Shown: one piece after another, positions 10,050 through 19,951 of the stretch | Position numbering within the stretch: position 1 is the stretch's first letter | Layout: each line of letters starts with the position of its first letter | Assembly: GCA_022649055.1 (NCBI GenBank) | Contig: JALCNL010000002.1 | Span: 1-56,436 of the forward strand | Length of the DNA: 56,436 bases | DNA from: Megasphaera sp. | GTDB lineage: Bacteria; Bacillota; Negativicutes; Veillonellales; Megasphaeraceae | Reading direction: 5' to 3' | Notes under the pieces: model-generated | What the model was told of the DNA's origin: nothing | Databases searched by the model: none | The model's input: the letters and a program-made list of their open reading frames with translations, nothing else | Translations under genes and position numbers: made by a program

Positions 10050-11618
10050 ATGTTAGAAAAATTCAAAGAACTGAACATCAATGACGTAATCATCCAAGCC
10101 CTGAACGAAATGGGATTTGAAGAACCAACCCCCATTCAAGCCGAATCCATCCCGGTCGCATTGTCCGGTAATGATATGATCGGCCAAGCTCAAACTGGTA
10201 CAGGGAAAACGGCTGCTTACGCAATTCCCGTGCTGGAAAAAATCTTGGCCGCAACACCTACAAAAGATATCCAAACTGTCGTCTTATCACCAACACGTGA
10301 ACTAGCAATGCAGGTTGCTGAAGAAATCAACCACCTTGCACAATTTACCAACATTCAAGCACTGCCAATTTACGGTGGTCAAGATATTGACCGCCAGCTT
10401 CGTCGTCTGCGAAAAAATCCGCAGATCGTGGTAGCTACGCCAGGACGTTTAATTGACCACATGAAAAGAGGTACAATTCGTCTTAACCATATTTCAACTA
10501 TTGTACTTGACGAAGCAGATGAAATGCTCAATATGGGTTTTATCGATGACATCAACCTAATTATGGCTGCAACTCCAGCAGATACCCGGCAAACATTGCT
10601 TTTTTCAGCAACCATGCCTAAACCGATTCAAGAACTAGCGCAGAAATTTCTGCACGATCCACAGATCATACGCATGAAAGCAAAGGAAGTTACAATTGAT
10701 CTTATTGAACAATCATACATCGAAGTACCCGATCGTCAAAAGTTTGATATACTTTGCCGGCTGCTCGATTTACAGGATCCTGATCTAGCGATTATTTTTG
10801 TCCGCACGAAACGTCGTGTCGATGAAGTATCAGAAGCATTAAAAAAGCGCGGCTTTTCTGCGGAAGGCATCCATGGAGATTTGACACAGGCCAAAAGAGA
10901 TACGGTCATACGGCAGTTCCGTGAAAAAACAATTGATATTCTCGTCGCTACAGATGTAGCTGCCCGTGGATTAGATATCAGCGGTGTCACGCACGTATAT
11001 AACTATGATCTGCCGCAAGATCCGGAAAGTTATGTTCATCGAGTCGGCCGTACTGGCCGTGCCGGACAAACCGGCGAAGCCATGACCTTTGTTATTCCTC
11101 GTGAAATAGAACATCTCCGCACCATTGAACGGTTAATCAAACGGCCTATTCCTCGTCGCAAAGCCCCTTCCTTCTCAGAAGCTCTTGAAGGCGCACAGCA
11201 GAGCGCTATCAGAAACCTTGCTGCCGCAGCCGAAGACGGGAGCGTAGAAAGTTATCGTGCCAGTGCTGAAGAATTGTTATCTAATTTTGATTCTGTTGCC
11301 TTGGTTTCAGCTGCTATTAAACTGCTGACAAAAGAACCAGATACGACTCCTGTAAAAATTACAGAAGAAGCGCCTCTTCGTATAAAACGCAGTTTTCATT
11401 CCAACAATAGCACAAACCGCCGTCGTGATTATTCGGGAAGCAAAGATCGAAAACATGAAGGCGATCATCATCGCAGTTCCGGTGATCGAGAAAAAAAACG
11501 CCGATTCAGCGACTCTCGTTCTTCAGATCGTAAATCGCGTGAACCACGCAAATCAAATGAAAAAAAACAACATAAAGAACCAAACCGTTCTGTTTTTAAA
11601 CCTTACTTTAAAGATTAA
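10050..11618 (+). CDS. DEAD-box ATP-dependent RNA helicase (CshA/DeaD type)
   Basis: 522 residues. All helicase motifs are seen in order: Q-motif region FEEPTPIQAESIP, AQTGTGKT (I), PTRELAMQ (Ia), TPGRLIDHM (Ib), DEAD (II), SAT (III), IIFVRTKR (IV), ARGLDISGVTHVYNYDLP (V) and HRVGRTGRAG (VI), all within residues 1-340. A DbpA-like helper region follows, then a basic low-complexity tail rich in Arg, Ser, Asp and His (about 440-522). Such tails bind RNA nonspecifically. The family unwinds RNA during ribosome assembly, mRNA decay or cold adaptation; which applies here cannot be read from sequence. The gene is alone on the plus strand, divergent from secA and convergent with the HIT gene. Confidence 0.93.
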   Translation: MLEKFKELNINDVIIQALNEMGFEEPTPIQAESIPVALSGNDMIGQAQTGTGKTAAYAIPVLEKILAATPTKDIQTVVLSPTRELAMQVAEEINHLAQFTNIQALPIYGGQDIDRQLRRLRKNPQIVVATPGRLIDHMKRGTIRLNHISTIVLDEADEMLNMGFIDDINLIMAATPADTRQTLLFSATMPKPIQELAQKFLHDPQIIRMKAKEVTIDLIEQSYIEVPDRQKFDILCRLLDLQDPDLAIIFVRTKRRVDEVSEALKKRGFSAEGIHGDLTQAKRDTVIRQFREKTIDILVATDVAARGLDISGVTHVYNYDLPQDPESYVHRVGRTGRAGQTGEAMTFVIPREIEHLRTIERLIKRPIPRRKAPSFSEALEGAQQSAIRNLAAAAEDGSVESYRASAEELLSNFDSVALVSAAIKLLTKEPDTTPVKITEEAPLRIKRSFHSNNSTNRRRDYSGSKDRKHEGDHHRSSGDREKKRRFSDSRSSDRKSREPRKSNEKKQHKEPNRSVFKPYFKD

Positions 11619-11620
11619 AA

Positions 11621-11657
11621 AAATCCTCATCAGAAATTTTTCTGATGAGGATTTTTT
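11621..11657. terminator. Bidirectional intrinsic terminator between helicase and HIT genes
   Basis: A near-perfect hairpin AATCCTCATCAGAAA / TTTCTGATGAGGATT is flanked by A-run on the left and T-run on the right, so it can stop transcripts from both sides. It sits four bases after the helicase stop and a few bases before the HIT stop on the other strand. Confidence 0.9.
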
Positions 11658-11661
11658 TACG

Positions 11662-12006
11662 TTATACTCCCGGCCAAGCCATTTCCTTACCACCGAGAAT
11701 ATGTGCATGCATATGGTGTACTGTCTGGCCTGCTTTTTCACCGGTATTAAAAACAACTCTATAGCCATCTTGAGACAACCCCAGCAGATCCGCTACCTTT
11801 TGGATAGCATACAACATTTTACCTGCTACTTCTGCATCTTCGGGTTTTAAATCAGCAATACTGCAAATATGTTTTTTGGGAACAACAAGAACATGTACAG
11901 GTGCTACTGGTGCAATATCCTTAAAAGCAAAGAAATTTTCATCTTCATACACTTTTGCACTAGGTATTTCACCCATAATAATTTTACAAAATAAACAATC
12001 TTCCAT
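11662..12006 (-). CDS. HIT-family nucleotide phosphoramidase (HinT-like)
   Basis: 114 residues. The histidine triad is visible as HHMHAHIL near residue 95, and the N-terminus MEDCLFCKIIMGEIPSAKVY is typical of bacterial HinT. These dimeric enzymes hydrolyse AMP-lysine and related nucleotide phosphoramidates. A frame from 12015 (GTG) also exists, but GAGGG is well placed only for the ATG at 12006. The start is one base past the mtaB stop, so it is the last gene of the heat-shock operon before the bidirectional terminator. A two-Cys CLFCKI motif is present, but the other zinc ligands seen in some HIT proteins are not obvious. Confidence 0.9.
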   Translation of the reverse strand: MEDCLFCKIIMGEIPSAKVYEDENFFAFKDIAPVAPVHVLVVPKKHICSIADLKPEDAEVAGKMLYAIQKVADLLGLSQDGYRVVFNTGEKAGQTVHHMHAHILGGKEMAWPGV

Positions 12007-12007
12007 T

Positions 12008-13324
12008 TTATTCACCCTCTCTGAATTTACCTAATAACGTATCGTCAGTTACTTCTTTTAATACAGCCCGAACTATTATTTTTTTACAATCACAGGGGAG
12101 TCCGCTTACTTGAACCCGTTCATAATTTTCCGAAAACCCTTCACCGCTGTCCCCCGTTTGTTTTTCTATTAAAACTCGGACAGTATGTCCCAGCATGTGT
12201 TGCATTTCTTCTTTTTGCTGCCGTTTTGTCAAATCATTGACAAGCGATACCCGTTGTTTCTTTACTTGCTCGGGAACCTGATTTTCCATACTGGCTGCCG
12301 GAGTTCCCGGTCTAGGAGAATAGGGAAAGGCATGAATGTGTGAAAATTTTAAATATTTCAGCGTTTCTAAGGTTTCTTGAAACAAGGACTCCGTTTCACC
12401 GGGAAACCCCAAAATTAAATCTGTTGAAACCGTTAATCCATGAATATTTTCACGTAAATACTCAATTAATTGAACATACTCAGTCTTTGTATAATGCCGG
12501 TGCATCGATGATAATATTTCATCTGATCCCGATTGCAACGGCAAGTGAAGGTGCGGGCAAATTCGATTCGAAGAATTTATGACAGCAATCAAATCTTCGT
12601 CGACTTCCAATGATTCTATAGAACCCATCCGAATACGTTGTACTTGCGTTTCTTCAAGAAGACGGCGCAAAATCAAAGCTAATGTTGGTTGTTCAGGAAG
12701 ATCCACCCCATAGGCACCTAAATGAATTCCTGTAAGTACAATTTCCTTGAATCCATAGGTAATAAGGCGTTTTGCTTCTTCAATAACTGCATCCGGTTTT
12801 CGGGATTTAAGACTTCCTCTTGTATAGGGAATGATGCAATATGTACAAAAATTATTACACCCTTCTTGAATCTTGAGGTCGGCTCGTGTATGTTCTACTG
12901 CCGCCGGATATAAAGGAATTTCTTCAAACTCCTTATACGTCCGTACATCACGAACCGCCGTAACAGCATATTGATGTCCTTCCCCAATGTACATGTCAAC
13001 AATATTCACAATTCGATGTTTTTCATTTATGCCAATAACAACATCTACCCCTTCCATTGTAGAAATAAATTCTGGCTCAAGTTGTGCATAACATCCAGTT
13101 ACAACAACAATAGAAGATGAATTTAATTTTTTCGCGCGTCGAATATATTGACGTGATTTTTTTTCTCCCATTTGTGTAACAGAACAGGTATTGATGACAT
13201 ATACATCTGCTACACCATGAAAATCAACCTCATGATAACCATGAGATAAAAATAAGCCACGCATACTGTCCGTATCATATTGATTGACACGGCACCCGAG
13301 AGTGGCAAATGCAATTGTAGGCAT
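12008..13324 (-). CDS. mtaB: tRNA (N6-threonylcarbamoyladenosine-C2)-methylthiotransferase MtaB
   Basis: 438 residues of the radical-SAM methylthiotransferase family. The N-terminal UPF0004 domain has GCRVNQYDTDSM and the cysteines in INTCSVT and TGCYAQ, which hold the auxiliary cluster. The radical-SAM domain has EGCNNFCTYCIIPYTRG (CxxxCxxC), and a TRAM domain closes the protein. The family converts t6A37 to ms2t6A37 in tRNAs for ANN codons. MtaB is favoured over MiaB by length and the opening sequence. The start ATG overlaps the rsmE stop by one base. Confidence 0.93.
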   Translation of the reverse strand: MPTIAFATLGCRVNQYDTDSMRGLFLSHGYHEVDFHGVADVYVINTCSVTQMGEKKSRQYIRRAKKLNSSSIVVVTGCYAQLEPEFISTMEGVDVVIGINEKHRIVNIVDMYIGEGHQYAVTAVRDVRTYKEFEEIPLYPAAVEHTRADLKIQEGCNNFCTYCIIPYTRGSLKSRKPDAVIEEAKRLITYGFKEIVLTGIHLGAYGVDLPEQPTLALILRRLLEETQVQRIRMGSIESLEVDEDLIAVINSSNRICPHLHLPLQSGSDEILSSMHRHYTKTEYVQLIEYLRENIHGLTVSTDLILGFPGETESLFQETLETLKYLKFSHIHAFPYSPRPGTPAASMENQVPEQVKKQRVSLVNDLTKRQQKEEMQHMLGHTVRVLIEKQTGDSGEGFSENYERVQVSGLPCDCKKIIVRAVLKEVTDDTLLGKFREGE

Positions 13325-14052
13325 TATTTAAATCCTCTTTCATACATAATAATTGAAATAGTTGCTATCGCCGCGGTTTCCGCTCGAAGAATGTGTGTAC
13401 CCAATGATACGGTACGACACCAAGGTACTGTTTCACGCAGCAAAGCAATTTCATTTTTGTCAAATCCGCCTTCCGGTCCAATGCAAATAACTACGTCACC
13501 ATTCCCCACTTGTTGGCAGATATCGTGAAAAGGTGCCGTCTCCTGTTCATAGGGAACAACAAAACGTACATCACGATACGCTTTAATCAGTTTAGGAATA
13601 TCAAAAACAGCAGTGACCTCAGGGACATCATTGCGACCACATTGTTTAGCTGCTTCTAGCGCAATTTTCTGCCAGCGTTTTATTTTATCCTGTTGATGTG
13701 TTTCGTTTAATTTTACTACACAATGTTTCATTTGTACAGGAATAATACGGTCTACCCCTAATTCAACAGCTTTTTGGACAATCCATTCAAACTTATCATT
13801 CTTTAGTAGTCCCGCAGCAAGAACCACCTTATCATTCGAAATAACAGCATCACTTATTTTATGAGCCGGCGTCAGAAAGACAGCATGATTTTCTATTTGC
13901 GTAATAATGCAATCATACGTAGTACCTGTAGAATCCGTTACAGCAATGCTATCGCCTACTTTATGGCGCAATACTACCCTTACATGATGAGCATCATCAG
14001 AAGATAATTCAAATGTGCTCGTCAACGGAAACGATGTAAAAATTTTTCTCAT
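13324..14052 (-). CDS. rsmE: 16S rRNA (uracil1498-N3)-methyltransferase RsmE
   Basis: 242 residues of the SPOUT class. The C-terminal knot is seen in VICIGPEGGFDKNEIALL and SLGTHILRAETAA, which bind S-adenosylmethionine. The N-terminal PUA-like part contains ELSSDDAHHVRVVLRHKVGD. It methylates U1498 of 16S rRNA. A start at 14061 is possible, but GAGGTG fits the ATG at 14052 best; that ATG shares one base with the prmA stop (TGATG). The gene follows prmA, an arrangement common behind dnaJ in Firmicutes. Confidence 0.95.
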   Translation of the reverse strand: MRKIFTSFPLTSTFELSSDDAHHVRVVLRHKVGDSIAVTDSTGTTYDCIITQIENHAVFLTPAHKISDAVISNDKVVLAAGLLKNDKFEWIVQKAVELGVDRIIPVQMKHCVVKLNETHQQDKIKRWQKIALEAAKQCGRNDVPEVTAVFDIPKLIKAYRDVRFVVPYEQETAPFHDICQQVGNGDVVICIGPEGGFDKNEIALLRETVPWCRTVSLGTHILRAETAAIATISIIMYERGFK

Positions 14053-14930
14053 CACATCCACCTCATACGTACAGCGTACCAGCCATTACGGAGTTGTTCA
14101 TCAATCCATATAAAACCGTTTTCATCTGCAGCCCTGCGTATATCTTCAATACGATCATCAATAATACCGCTGGCAATAAAAATACCGCCATCACGCAAAT
14201 AATTTGGAAGCGCTGGCAATAAAGAAATAATAGCATCACTTACAATATTAGCCACAATGACATCCGCTTTATCAGTGCCATGTACTACGGAATTCAATAA
14301 ATCACTGCAGGATACATTAATATATGCGGCCATATTATTGAGTTCTATATTGACAGCTGCCTGTACTACCGACTTTTCATCAAGATCAACGGCAGTAACA
14401 TGTGCTGCTCCCAACTTTGCTGCAGCAATTGCAAGAATGCCAGTACCTGTTCCAATATCAAAAACTTTATCTCCATTTTTAATCGTTTTTTCAAGATAAG
14501 AAATACAAAGACTCGTCGTATCATGCAACCCACTACCAAAAGAAACCCCTGGTTCAATAGTAATAACCATATCGTCTTTGCCAGGTTTAACCTTTTCCCA
14601 AGCCGGTTCAACCCAAAATCTATTTGATATTTTCTTGGGGTGGAAATATTTCTGCCAAGTATACAGCCATGAAGAATCATCCGATTGTGACTCCGAAATA
14701 TTCCACGCTCCCTTAAAATCGCCGCGGGTTTCCAACTCTTTTAATTTTTCTTTTAACCTACAGATTATATGTTCTTGTTCTACCGGAAAGTACGCCGTAA
14801 CACAAACACAGGCCCCATGTGATTTCTCTTCATCAATAATAGAACCGTTACTACCGTACTCGCATAAAAGAAGGGCCACCAATTCGGTGGCCTCTCCGGG
14901 GACAAACAAGTCTATTTTCTTCCATTTCAT
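14052..14930 (-). CDS. prmA: Ribosomal protein L11 methyltransferase PrmA
   Basis: 292 residues. The SAM-binding motif [19 protein letters not shown] lies near residue 160, preceded by [17 protein letters not shown] and followed by the catalytic-site stretch [12 protein letters not shown]. PrmA trimethylates Lys and the N-terminus of ribosomal protein L11. The ATG at 14930 overlaps the dnaJ stop by four bases (ATGA). The length and order of motifs are standard. Confidence 0.95.
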   Translation of the reverse strand: MKWKKIDLFVPGEATELVALLLCEYGSNGSIIDEEKSHGACVCVTAYFPVEQEHIICRLKEKLKELETRGDFKGAWNISESQSDDSSWLYTWQKYFHPKKISNRFWVEPAWEKVKPGKDDMVITIEPGVSFGSGLHDTTSLCISYLEKTIKNGDKVFDIGTGTGILAIAAAKLGAAHVTAVDLDEKSVVQAAVNIELNNMAAYINVSCSDLLNSVVHGTDKADVIVANIVSDAIISLLPALPNYLRDGGIFIASGIIDDRIEDIRRAADENGFIWIDEQLRNGWYAVRMRWM

Positions 14931-16138
14931 TCGTTAAATCCCCATATCATGCACTTGCGATCAAACCAAGTGCGAATCATTTTTTTTATTTTATCCCAAA
15001 ATCCATCTTTCTTTTCAGGCTCCCCCACCCATTTTTCACCACAAGAAGCAGCAAATTCCTTTAAAATTTGACGCTGTTTGTCATTTAAATGCTTAGGTGT
15101 CGATACTTGAATGCGCACGTAATGATCGCCGCGCTTTTCAGACTGGAGATAAGGCACTCCACGGTTTTTAATACGGAAACTAGTTCCCGTTTGTGTACCA
15201 GCAGGAATTTTCAACTCAACCTTGCCATCCAACGTATCCACTCGTATCGTAGTTCCAAGAGCCGCCTGAGCAAATGTAATAGTTTCTTCTGACAATACAT
15301 CATTACCTCGGCGTTCAAAATGACTATTCTTGCGTACATAAATATACACATACAAATCACCATGTCCGCCGCCACGCACACCGGGTTCACCTTCCCCGGC
15401 TACACGTAAGCGAGCTCCATCATCAACACCTGCGGGAATTTTAATTTTTAACTTTTTACGGATTTTAAGAGTACCTTCTCCATGACATTTCTTACATTTT
15501 TCATGAACGATCTTACCCGTGCCACCGCAATGGGAACACGTCCGTACATTAACCATTTGTCCAAAAGGCGTATTTTGAACTACTCGCTGCTGTCCTGTTC
15601 CGTGACAAATAGGACATGTATCTACCTTACTACCAGGTTCAGCTCCTGACCCATGGCAATGATCACATGTTTCATTCTTAGGAACCTGAATTTCCATTTC
15701 TACGCCGAAAGCAGCATTTTCAAAAGAAATATCTACATCGAAGCGCAAATCAGCTCCTCGTTCAGGTCCATTGGTCTGGCGGCTGCCCTGACCGCCGAAA
15801 AACGTATCAAAAATGTCTCCGAAGCCGCCAAAATCGCCTTGTCCAAATCCGCCTCCTTGACCAAAACCGCCAAAGCCACCCTGTCCAAACCCTCCAGAAC
15901 CTGCAGCGCCATTTTGAAAGGCTTCCGGTCCAAACTGATCGTACTGTGCTCGTTTCTGTTTATCAGAAAGAACACTGTATGCTTCATTTATTTCTTTAAA
16001 TTTTCCTTCAGCCGCCTTAGGATCATCCCGATTTTTATCGGGATGATATTTAATGGCAAGCTTGCGAAACGCTTTTTTGATTTCGTCATCACTAGCGTCT
16101 TTAGAAACACCTAGAATTTCATAATAATCTTTACTCAT
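14927..16138 (-). CDS. dnaJ: Co-chaperone DnaJ (Hsp40)
   Basis: 403 residues. An N-terminal J-domain has the HPD triplet in [11 protein letters not shown] Gly/Phe-rich linker (about 75-120) follows, then four CxxCxGxG zinc repeats: [32 protein letters not shown]. The peptide-binding domains end in a longer tail with [15 protein letters not shown]. It stimulates the ATPase of DnaK and delivers unfolded substrates. It lies 23 bases behind dnaK in the same operon. A few residues of the tail are beyond the usual length and overlap prmA. Confidence 0.97.
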   Translation of the reverse strand: MSKDYYEILGVSKDASDDEIKKAFRKLAIKYHPDKNRDDPKAAEGKFKEINEAYSVLSDKQKRAQYDQFGPEAFQNGAAGSGGFGQGGFGGFGQGGGFGQGDFGGFGDIFDTFFGGQGSRQTNGPERGADLRFDVDISFENAAFGVEMEIQVPKNETCDHCHGSGAEPGSKVDTCPICHGTGQQRVVQNTPFGQMVNVRTCSHCGGTGKIVHEKCKKCHGEGTLKIRKKLKIKIPAGVDDGARLRVAGEGEPGVRGGGHGDLYVYIYVRKNSHFERRGNDVLSEETITFAQAALGTTIRVDTLDGKVELKIPAGTQTGTSFRIKNRGVPYLQSEKRGDHYVRIQVSTPKHLNDKQRQILKEFAASCGEKWVGEPEKKDGFWDKIKKMIRTWFDRKCMIWGFNE

Positions 16139-16161
16139 ATGGGCAGCCCCTCTTATCTATC

Positions 16162-18012
16162 TTACTTCTTGTCATCATCGACTACTTTATAATCTGCATC
16201 GACGACTTTTTCATCCTTTGGCGCTTCTTGTGAACCTTGTTGCGCACCGCCGCTTTGCTGTGCAGCTTGCTGCTGTGCATCAGCTTGTTTATACATTTCG
16301 CTAGTCAGCTCGTATAACGGCTTTGTCAATTCATCTGTCGCTGCTTTAATTTTATCTGCATCATCAGTTTTTACAGCTTCTTTTAAACTTGCAATTTTGT
16401 CCTTGATTTCAGAAACTTTAGCGGCATCTGCCTTATCACCAAGATCTTTAATTGTCTTTTCAGCCTGATAAATGATAGAATCCGCATTATTTTTGGCTTC
16501 AATTCCTTCCTTGCGCTTTTTATCTTCCGCTTCATGGGCAGCTGCTTCCTTGACCATACGATCAATTTCGCTCTTATCCAAACCGCTGGAGGAAGTAATC
16601 GTAATTTTTTGTTCCTTTCCAGTTCCCAAATCTTTTGCCGAAACATTCACAATACCATTCGCATCTATATTGAATGATACTTCAATGCGAGGTACACCAC
16701 GCGGAGCAGATGGAATTCCGGAAAGTTCGAAACGCCCCAATGTTTTGTTATCAGCAGCCATTTCACGTTCACCCTGCAGTACATGAACATCAACGGAAGG
16801 TTGATTATCTACAGCGGTAGAAAATACTTGACTTCCGGACGTAGGAATCGTAGTATTGCGATCAATAATTTTAGTGAATACGCCACCCAAAGTTTCAATC
16901 CCTAAAGACAGGGGAGTAACATCAAGAAGCAATACATCCTTAACATCGCCGACAAGTACACCTGCCTGAATAGCAGCACCGACAGCTACACATTCATCAG
17001 GATTGACACCTTTATTTGGTTCTTTACCGAGGATAGACTTTATCGCTTCCTGTACAGCCGGAATACGACTGGAACCACCGACAAGAATAATTTTGTCAAT
17101 TTCATTGATTGAAAACCCTGAGTCAGCAATCGCTTTACGAGTCGGTTCCATCGTAGCATGCACAAGATCTGCTGTAAGTTCATTGAATTTTGCGCGCGTC
17201 AAATTAAGATCTAAATGTTTCGGACCTGTTGCATCTGCCGTAATGAACGGTAAGTTAATATTGGTGGAAAGAACAGTAGATAGTTCAATTTTAGCTTTTT
17301 CAGCCGCTTCTTTCAAACGCTGTTCCGCCATCTTATCCTGAGAAAGATCAATACCGGTCTGACTCTTAAATTCTGCAACCATCCAGTTCATAACAGCATC
17401 ATCAAAATCATCGCCGCCCAGTTTTGTATTGCCGTTTGTAGCCTTTACTTCAAATACGCCATCTCCTAATTCAAGGATAGAAACATCAAACGTACCACCG
17501 CCAAGGTCAAATACCAAGATTTTACCATCGCCGCCTTTATCAAGGCCATAAGCCAACGCGGCTGCTGTTGGTTCATTTACAATACGCAGTACATCAAGCC
17601 CGGCTATTTTACCAGCATCTTTCGTAGCCTGACGTTGACTGTCGGAGAAGTATGCTGGAACCGTAATAACCGCTTGCGTCACTTTTTCACCTAAATACGC
17701 TTCTGCATCCTCTTTCAATTTTTGCAAAATCATCGCAGAAATTTCCTGTGGCGTATATTTCTTCCCATTAATATCTACCGTATAGCTTTCCCCCATATGC
17801 CGCTTAATAGAAGCGACCGTATTTCCTGGGTTAGAAACAGCCTGACGTTTTGCCAGCTGTCCTACAAGACGTTCTCCCGTCTTGGAAAACCCTACAACGG
17901 ATGGTGTCAAACGAGATCCCTCCGTATTTGTAATAACAGTAGGTTCTCCCCCTTCCATTACTGCAACCACCGAATTAGTCGTACCTAAATCAATACCAAT
18001 TACTTTAGCCAT
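16162..18012 (-). CDS. dnaK: Chaperone DnaK (Hsp70)
   Basis: 616 residues. The ATPase domain shows [14 protein letters not shown] at the N-terminus, the phosphate-2 motif [17 protein letters not shown], and the adenosine motif [13 protein letters not shown]. The substrate domain begins after the linker [18 protein letters not shown], and the C-terminus is a Gln-rich lid ending in [12 protein letters not shown]. The frame is open to 18063, but GGAGG lies seven bases before the ATG at 18012 (MAKVIGID), which is the family start. It works with GrpE and DnaJ, encoded on either side. Confidence 0.98.
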   Translation of the reverse strand: MAKVIGIDLGTTNSVVAVMEGGEPTVITNTEGSRLTPSVVGFSKTGERLVGQLAKRQAVSNPGNTVASIKRHMGESYTVDINGKKYTPQEISAMILQKLKEDAEAYLGEKVTQAVITVPAYFSDSQRQATKDAGKIAGLDVLRIVNEPTAAALAYGLDKGGDGKILVFDLGGGTFDVSILELGDGVFEVKATNGNTKLGGDDFDDAVMNWMVAEFKSQTGIDLSQDKMAEQRLKEAAEKAKIELSTVLSTNINLPFITADATGPKHLDLNLTRAKFNELTADLVHATMEPTRKAIADSGFSINEIDKIILVGGSSRIPAVQEAIKSILGKEPNKGVNPDECVAVGAAIQAGVLVGDVKDVLLLDVTPLSLGIETLGGVFTKIIDRNTTIPTSGSQVFSTAVDNQPSVDVHVLQGEREMAADNKTLGRFELSGIPSAPRGVPRIEVSFNIDANGIVNVSAKDLGTGKEQKITITSSSGLDKSEIDRMVKEAAAHEAEDKKRKEGIEAKNNADSIIYQAEKTIKDLGDKADAAKVSEIKDKIASLKEAVKTDDADKIKAATDELTKPLYELTSEMYKQADAQQQAAQQSGGAQQGSQEAPKDEKVVDADYKVVDDDKK

Positions 18013-18046
18013 TTTAAATTCCTCCATTCTTTTATTACAACGATAA

Positions 18047-18685
18047 TTAACCGTTAAATGCAACTTTTACCATTGCTGGGCGTAATGTTTTTTCTCCCAA
18101 CAGGTACCCTTCCTGCAACACTTCAATAACAATGTCATCTTCATATTCATCACTAGGGGTACGCATGACAGCTTGATGATAATTAGGATCAAAAGGCTTG
18201 CCAACTGCATCAATTTTCTGCAAGCCTTCCTTTTTAAGAACTGTCATTAATTGATTATATATCATCTGATATCCATCTAAAAAGGATTTTATATCATCCG
18301 TTATTTGATCCTTCGGCACACATAATGCCCGTTCAAAATTATCTATAATGGGCAATATACCCGTTAATATATCCATCTTTACAACTTCAGAAATTTGTAA
18401 TTTTTCACTGGCAGTTCGCTTTTTATAATTAGCAAAATCTGCCTGCAGACGTGTATACTGTTGTTTCATAGCATCAAGAGCTGTATCGGATGTTTCTTCG
18501 GGTTGTGCCGCCGTTACACCATCCATTTTATTTTCAGCTTCCTTATTTTCAGCTTCCTTATTTTCAGTCCGCTTTGCTTGTGCGTCCTCCTCGTTTACCT
18601 TTGATTCCTTTTCCTGTGTATCCATTTCTTTCTCTTTAGATGTATCAGTTGTTTCCACATCTGATTTTTTGTTTTCGTCATCCAT
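18047..18685 (-). CDS. grpE: Nucleotide exchange factor GrpE
   Basis: About 212 residues. The C-terminal half has the GrpE core: [15 protein letters not shown], the dimer helix, and the beta-domain ending [20 protein letters not shown] with [18 protein letters not shown]. The first 75 residues are a charged low-complexity tail rich in Glu and Lys, including a tandem ENKEA repeat. GrpE releases ADP from DnaK. AGGAGG lies 11 bases before the ATG at 18685; a TTG at 18694 is closer but less likely. It is 15 bases downstream of hrcA. Confidence 0.95.
   Translation of the reverse strand: MDDENKKSDVETTDTSKEKEMDTQEKESKVNEEDAQAKRTENKEAENKEAENKMDGVTAAQPEETSDTALDAMKQQYTRLQADFANYKKRTASEKLQISEVVKMDILTGILPIIDNFERALCVPKDQITDDIKSFLDGYQMIYNQLMTVLKKEGLQKIDAVGKPFDPNYHQAVMRTPSDEYEDDIVIEVLQEGYLLGEKTLRPAMVKVAFNG
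18528..18567. repeat. 15-bp tandem repeat inside grpE
   Basis: TTATTTTCAGCTTCC occurs twice in tandem (18528-18542, 18543-18557) plus a partial third copy to 18567. On the coding strand it encodes repeated ENKEA units in the acidic N-terminal tail of GrpE. In-frame units allow copy-number change without breaking the gene. Confidence 0.9.
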
Positions 18686-18700
18686 GTGTCTCAAAACCTC

Positions 18701-19738
18701 CTATTGATTATCATGGTAATGCTCTAATATATATTGTAAGTGTTGTTTCATGAAATCTAAAAGCCCGATAATCTTTGCATACTCCATCCGCGTAGGTCCC
18801 AGCACTGCTATTTTTCCCAAAACCACATTATCATCGGAAAATGTAGCTTCAATAATACTGCAATCATTGATGGAAGAAAGATTTGCTTCATCGCCAATAC
18901 GCACACTTACTTTTTTGTTGTGCGCCCCCTCATCACTCATCAAAAGATTAGCCACCATATCTTGTTCCTCTAATAAGGTAAATAAGTTTTTAGCTTTATC
19001 TACATCTTTAAATTCAGGTTTATTAAGGAGCTCCATCGTACCGCCCTTGTATAGCTGCTGCTTATGGAAAGATTTTGTCAAGGATCGAAACGCCACGCGA
19101 TATAACTCTACATCATCTACAATACTCTCATGAAGTTTATCAATCATCTGCATGGAAATGTCAGACATGGGGATTCCCGATAAATAATGCGTTAATTTCT
19201 CTGCAATCAAATTTAAATCATCCAGCGTTGCTGATACTGGCTTGGAATAAATGCAATTTTCGATTTGGCCTGTATCAGTCACAACAATCATAATAGCACG
19301 ATGGTCGTCAAGCGGCAAAAAACGAATATACTTTAATTTAGAAGTCATTTGCCGAGATGCCATAACCAAAGTCACATTATGCGTAATACGAGATAACACT
19401 TTCGCCGTTGACTGGAAAATTTGATCAACATCGCTCATTTTATCTTGAAACCAACCTTGCACAATTTTTTTCTCTTCATTGCTGATTTCCGTAGGCTGCA
19501 GTAAACAATCAACATAAAATCGATATCCTCTAGCGGAAGGAACGCGTCCTGCAGATGTATGCGGTTGTTCCAAGAACCCCAGCATTTCTAGATCAAACAT
19601 TTCATTGCGGATGGTTGCTGCACTTACACCAAGATTATATTTACGGGCAATAGTCCTCGAACCAACAGGTTCAGCAGACGTGATATAGTCCTGAATGATA
19701 GCTTGCAGTATTTTCTTTTTTCTTTCATCCATTTCCAT
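18701..19738 (-). CDS. hrcA: Heat-inducible transcription repressor HrcA
   Basis: 345 residues. HrcA binds CIRCE operators and represses the dnaK and groE operons until heat or misfolding disables it. The N-terminal winged helix includes ERKKKILQAIIQDYITSAEP and VGSRTIARKYNLGVSAATIRNEM; the HTSAGRVPSARGYRFYVD motif is diagnostic. The frame stays open upstream to 19807 but would run through the CIRCE element; AGAGGTG is placed six bases before the ATG at 19738 (MEMDERKKK). It is first in hrcA-grpE-dnaK-dnaJ-prmA-rsmE-mtaB-HIT and therefore autoregulated. Confidence 0.97.
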   Translation of the reverse strand: MEMDERKKKILQAIIQDYITSAEPVGSRTIARKYNLGVSAATIRNEMFDLEMLGFLEQPHTSAGRVPSARGYRFYVDCLLQPTEISNEEKKIVQGWFQDKMSDVDQIFQSTAKVLSRITHNVTLVMASRQMTSKLKYIRFLPLDDHRAIMIVVTDTGQIENCIYSKPVSATLDDLNLIAEKLTHYLSGIPMSDISMQMIDKLHESIVDDVELYRVAFRSLTKSFHKQQLYKGGTMELLNKPEFKDVDKAKNLFTLLEEQDMVANLLMSDEGAHNKKVSVRIGDEANLSSINDCSIIEATFSDDNVVLGKIAVLGPTRMEYAKIIGLLDFMKQHLQYILEHYHDNQ

Positions 19739-19764
19739 ATCTATCACCTCTGCTCCTTTATATT

Positions 19765-19791
19765 TTAGCACTCGTTTTAATTGAGTGCTAA
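19765..19791. promoter_or_regulatory. CIRCE operator (HrcA binding site)
   Basis: TTAGCACTC, nine bases, GAGTGCTAA: an exact match to the CIRCE consensus, between the promoter and the hrcA start. It is the HrcA target that makes the operon heat inducible. Confidence 0.98.
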
Positions 19792-19802
19792 TAACTATAT
19801 AA

Positions 19803-19831
19803 AACATAGCATGTTAAGTCTCATTTGTCAA
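19803..19831 (-). promoter_or_regulatory. Sigma-A promoter of the hrcA-dnaK operon
   Basis: Minus strand: TTGACA (19826-19831), 17 bases, TATGTT (19803-19808). The predicted start of transcription falls right next to the CIRCE element, the usual arrangement. Confidence 0.85.
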
Positions 19832-19888
19832 TGATTTTAAGGCAAAAAATCAAATAAAAGTCAAAAAGTCAAATATAAATACAAATAC

Positions 19889-19921
19889 AAAAGAGTGCAT
19901 TCCGAATCCCGGAATGCACTC
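19889..19921 (-). terminator. Intrinsic terminator after crt
   Basis: Stem GAGTGCATTCCG / CGGAATGCACTC with a five-base loop, followed on the minus strand by TTTTG. It ends the hbd-crt transcript ahead of the hrcA promoter. Confidence 0.85.
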
Positions 19922-19951
19922 TCGTCTTATCAGCAAAACAACTTAACAGTA

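Noticed and set aside
18013-18063. Longer N-terminus of DnaK
   Set aside because: The family start [10 protein letters not shown] has GGAGG seven bases upstream; the extension overlaps grpE.
19739-19807. Longer N-terminus of HrcA
   Set aside because: It would be encoded by the CIRCE operator and promoter; a good RBS points to 19738.
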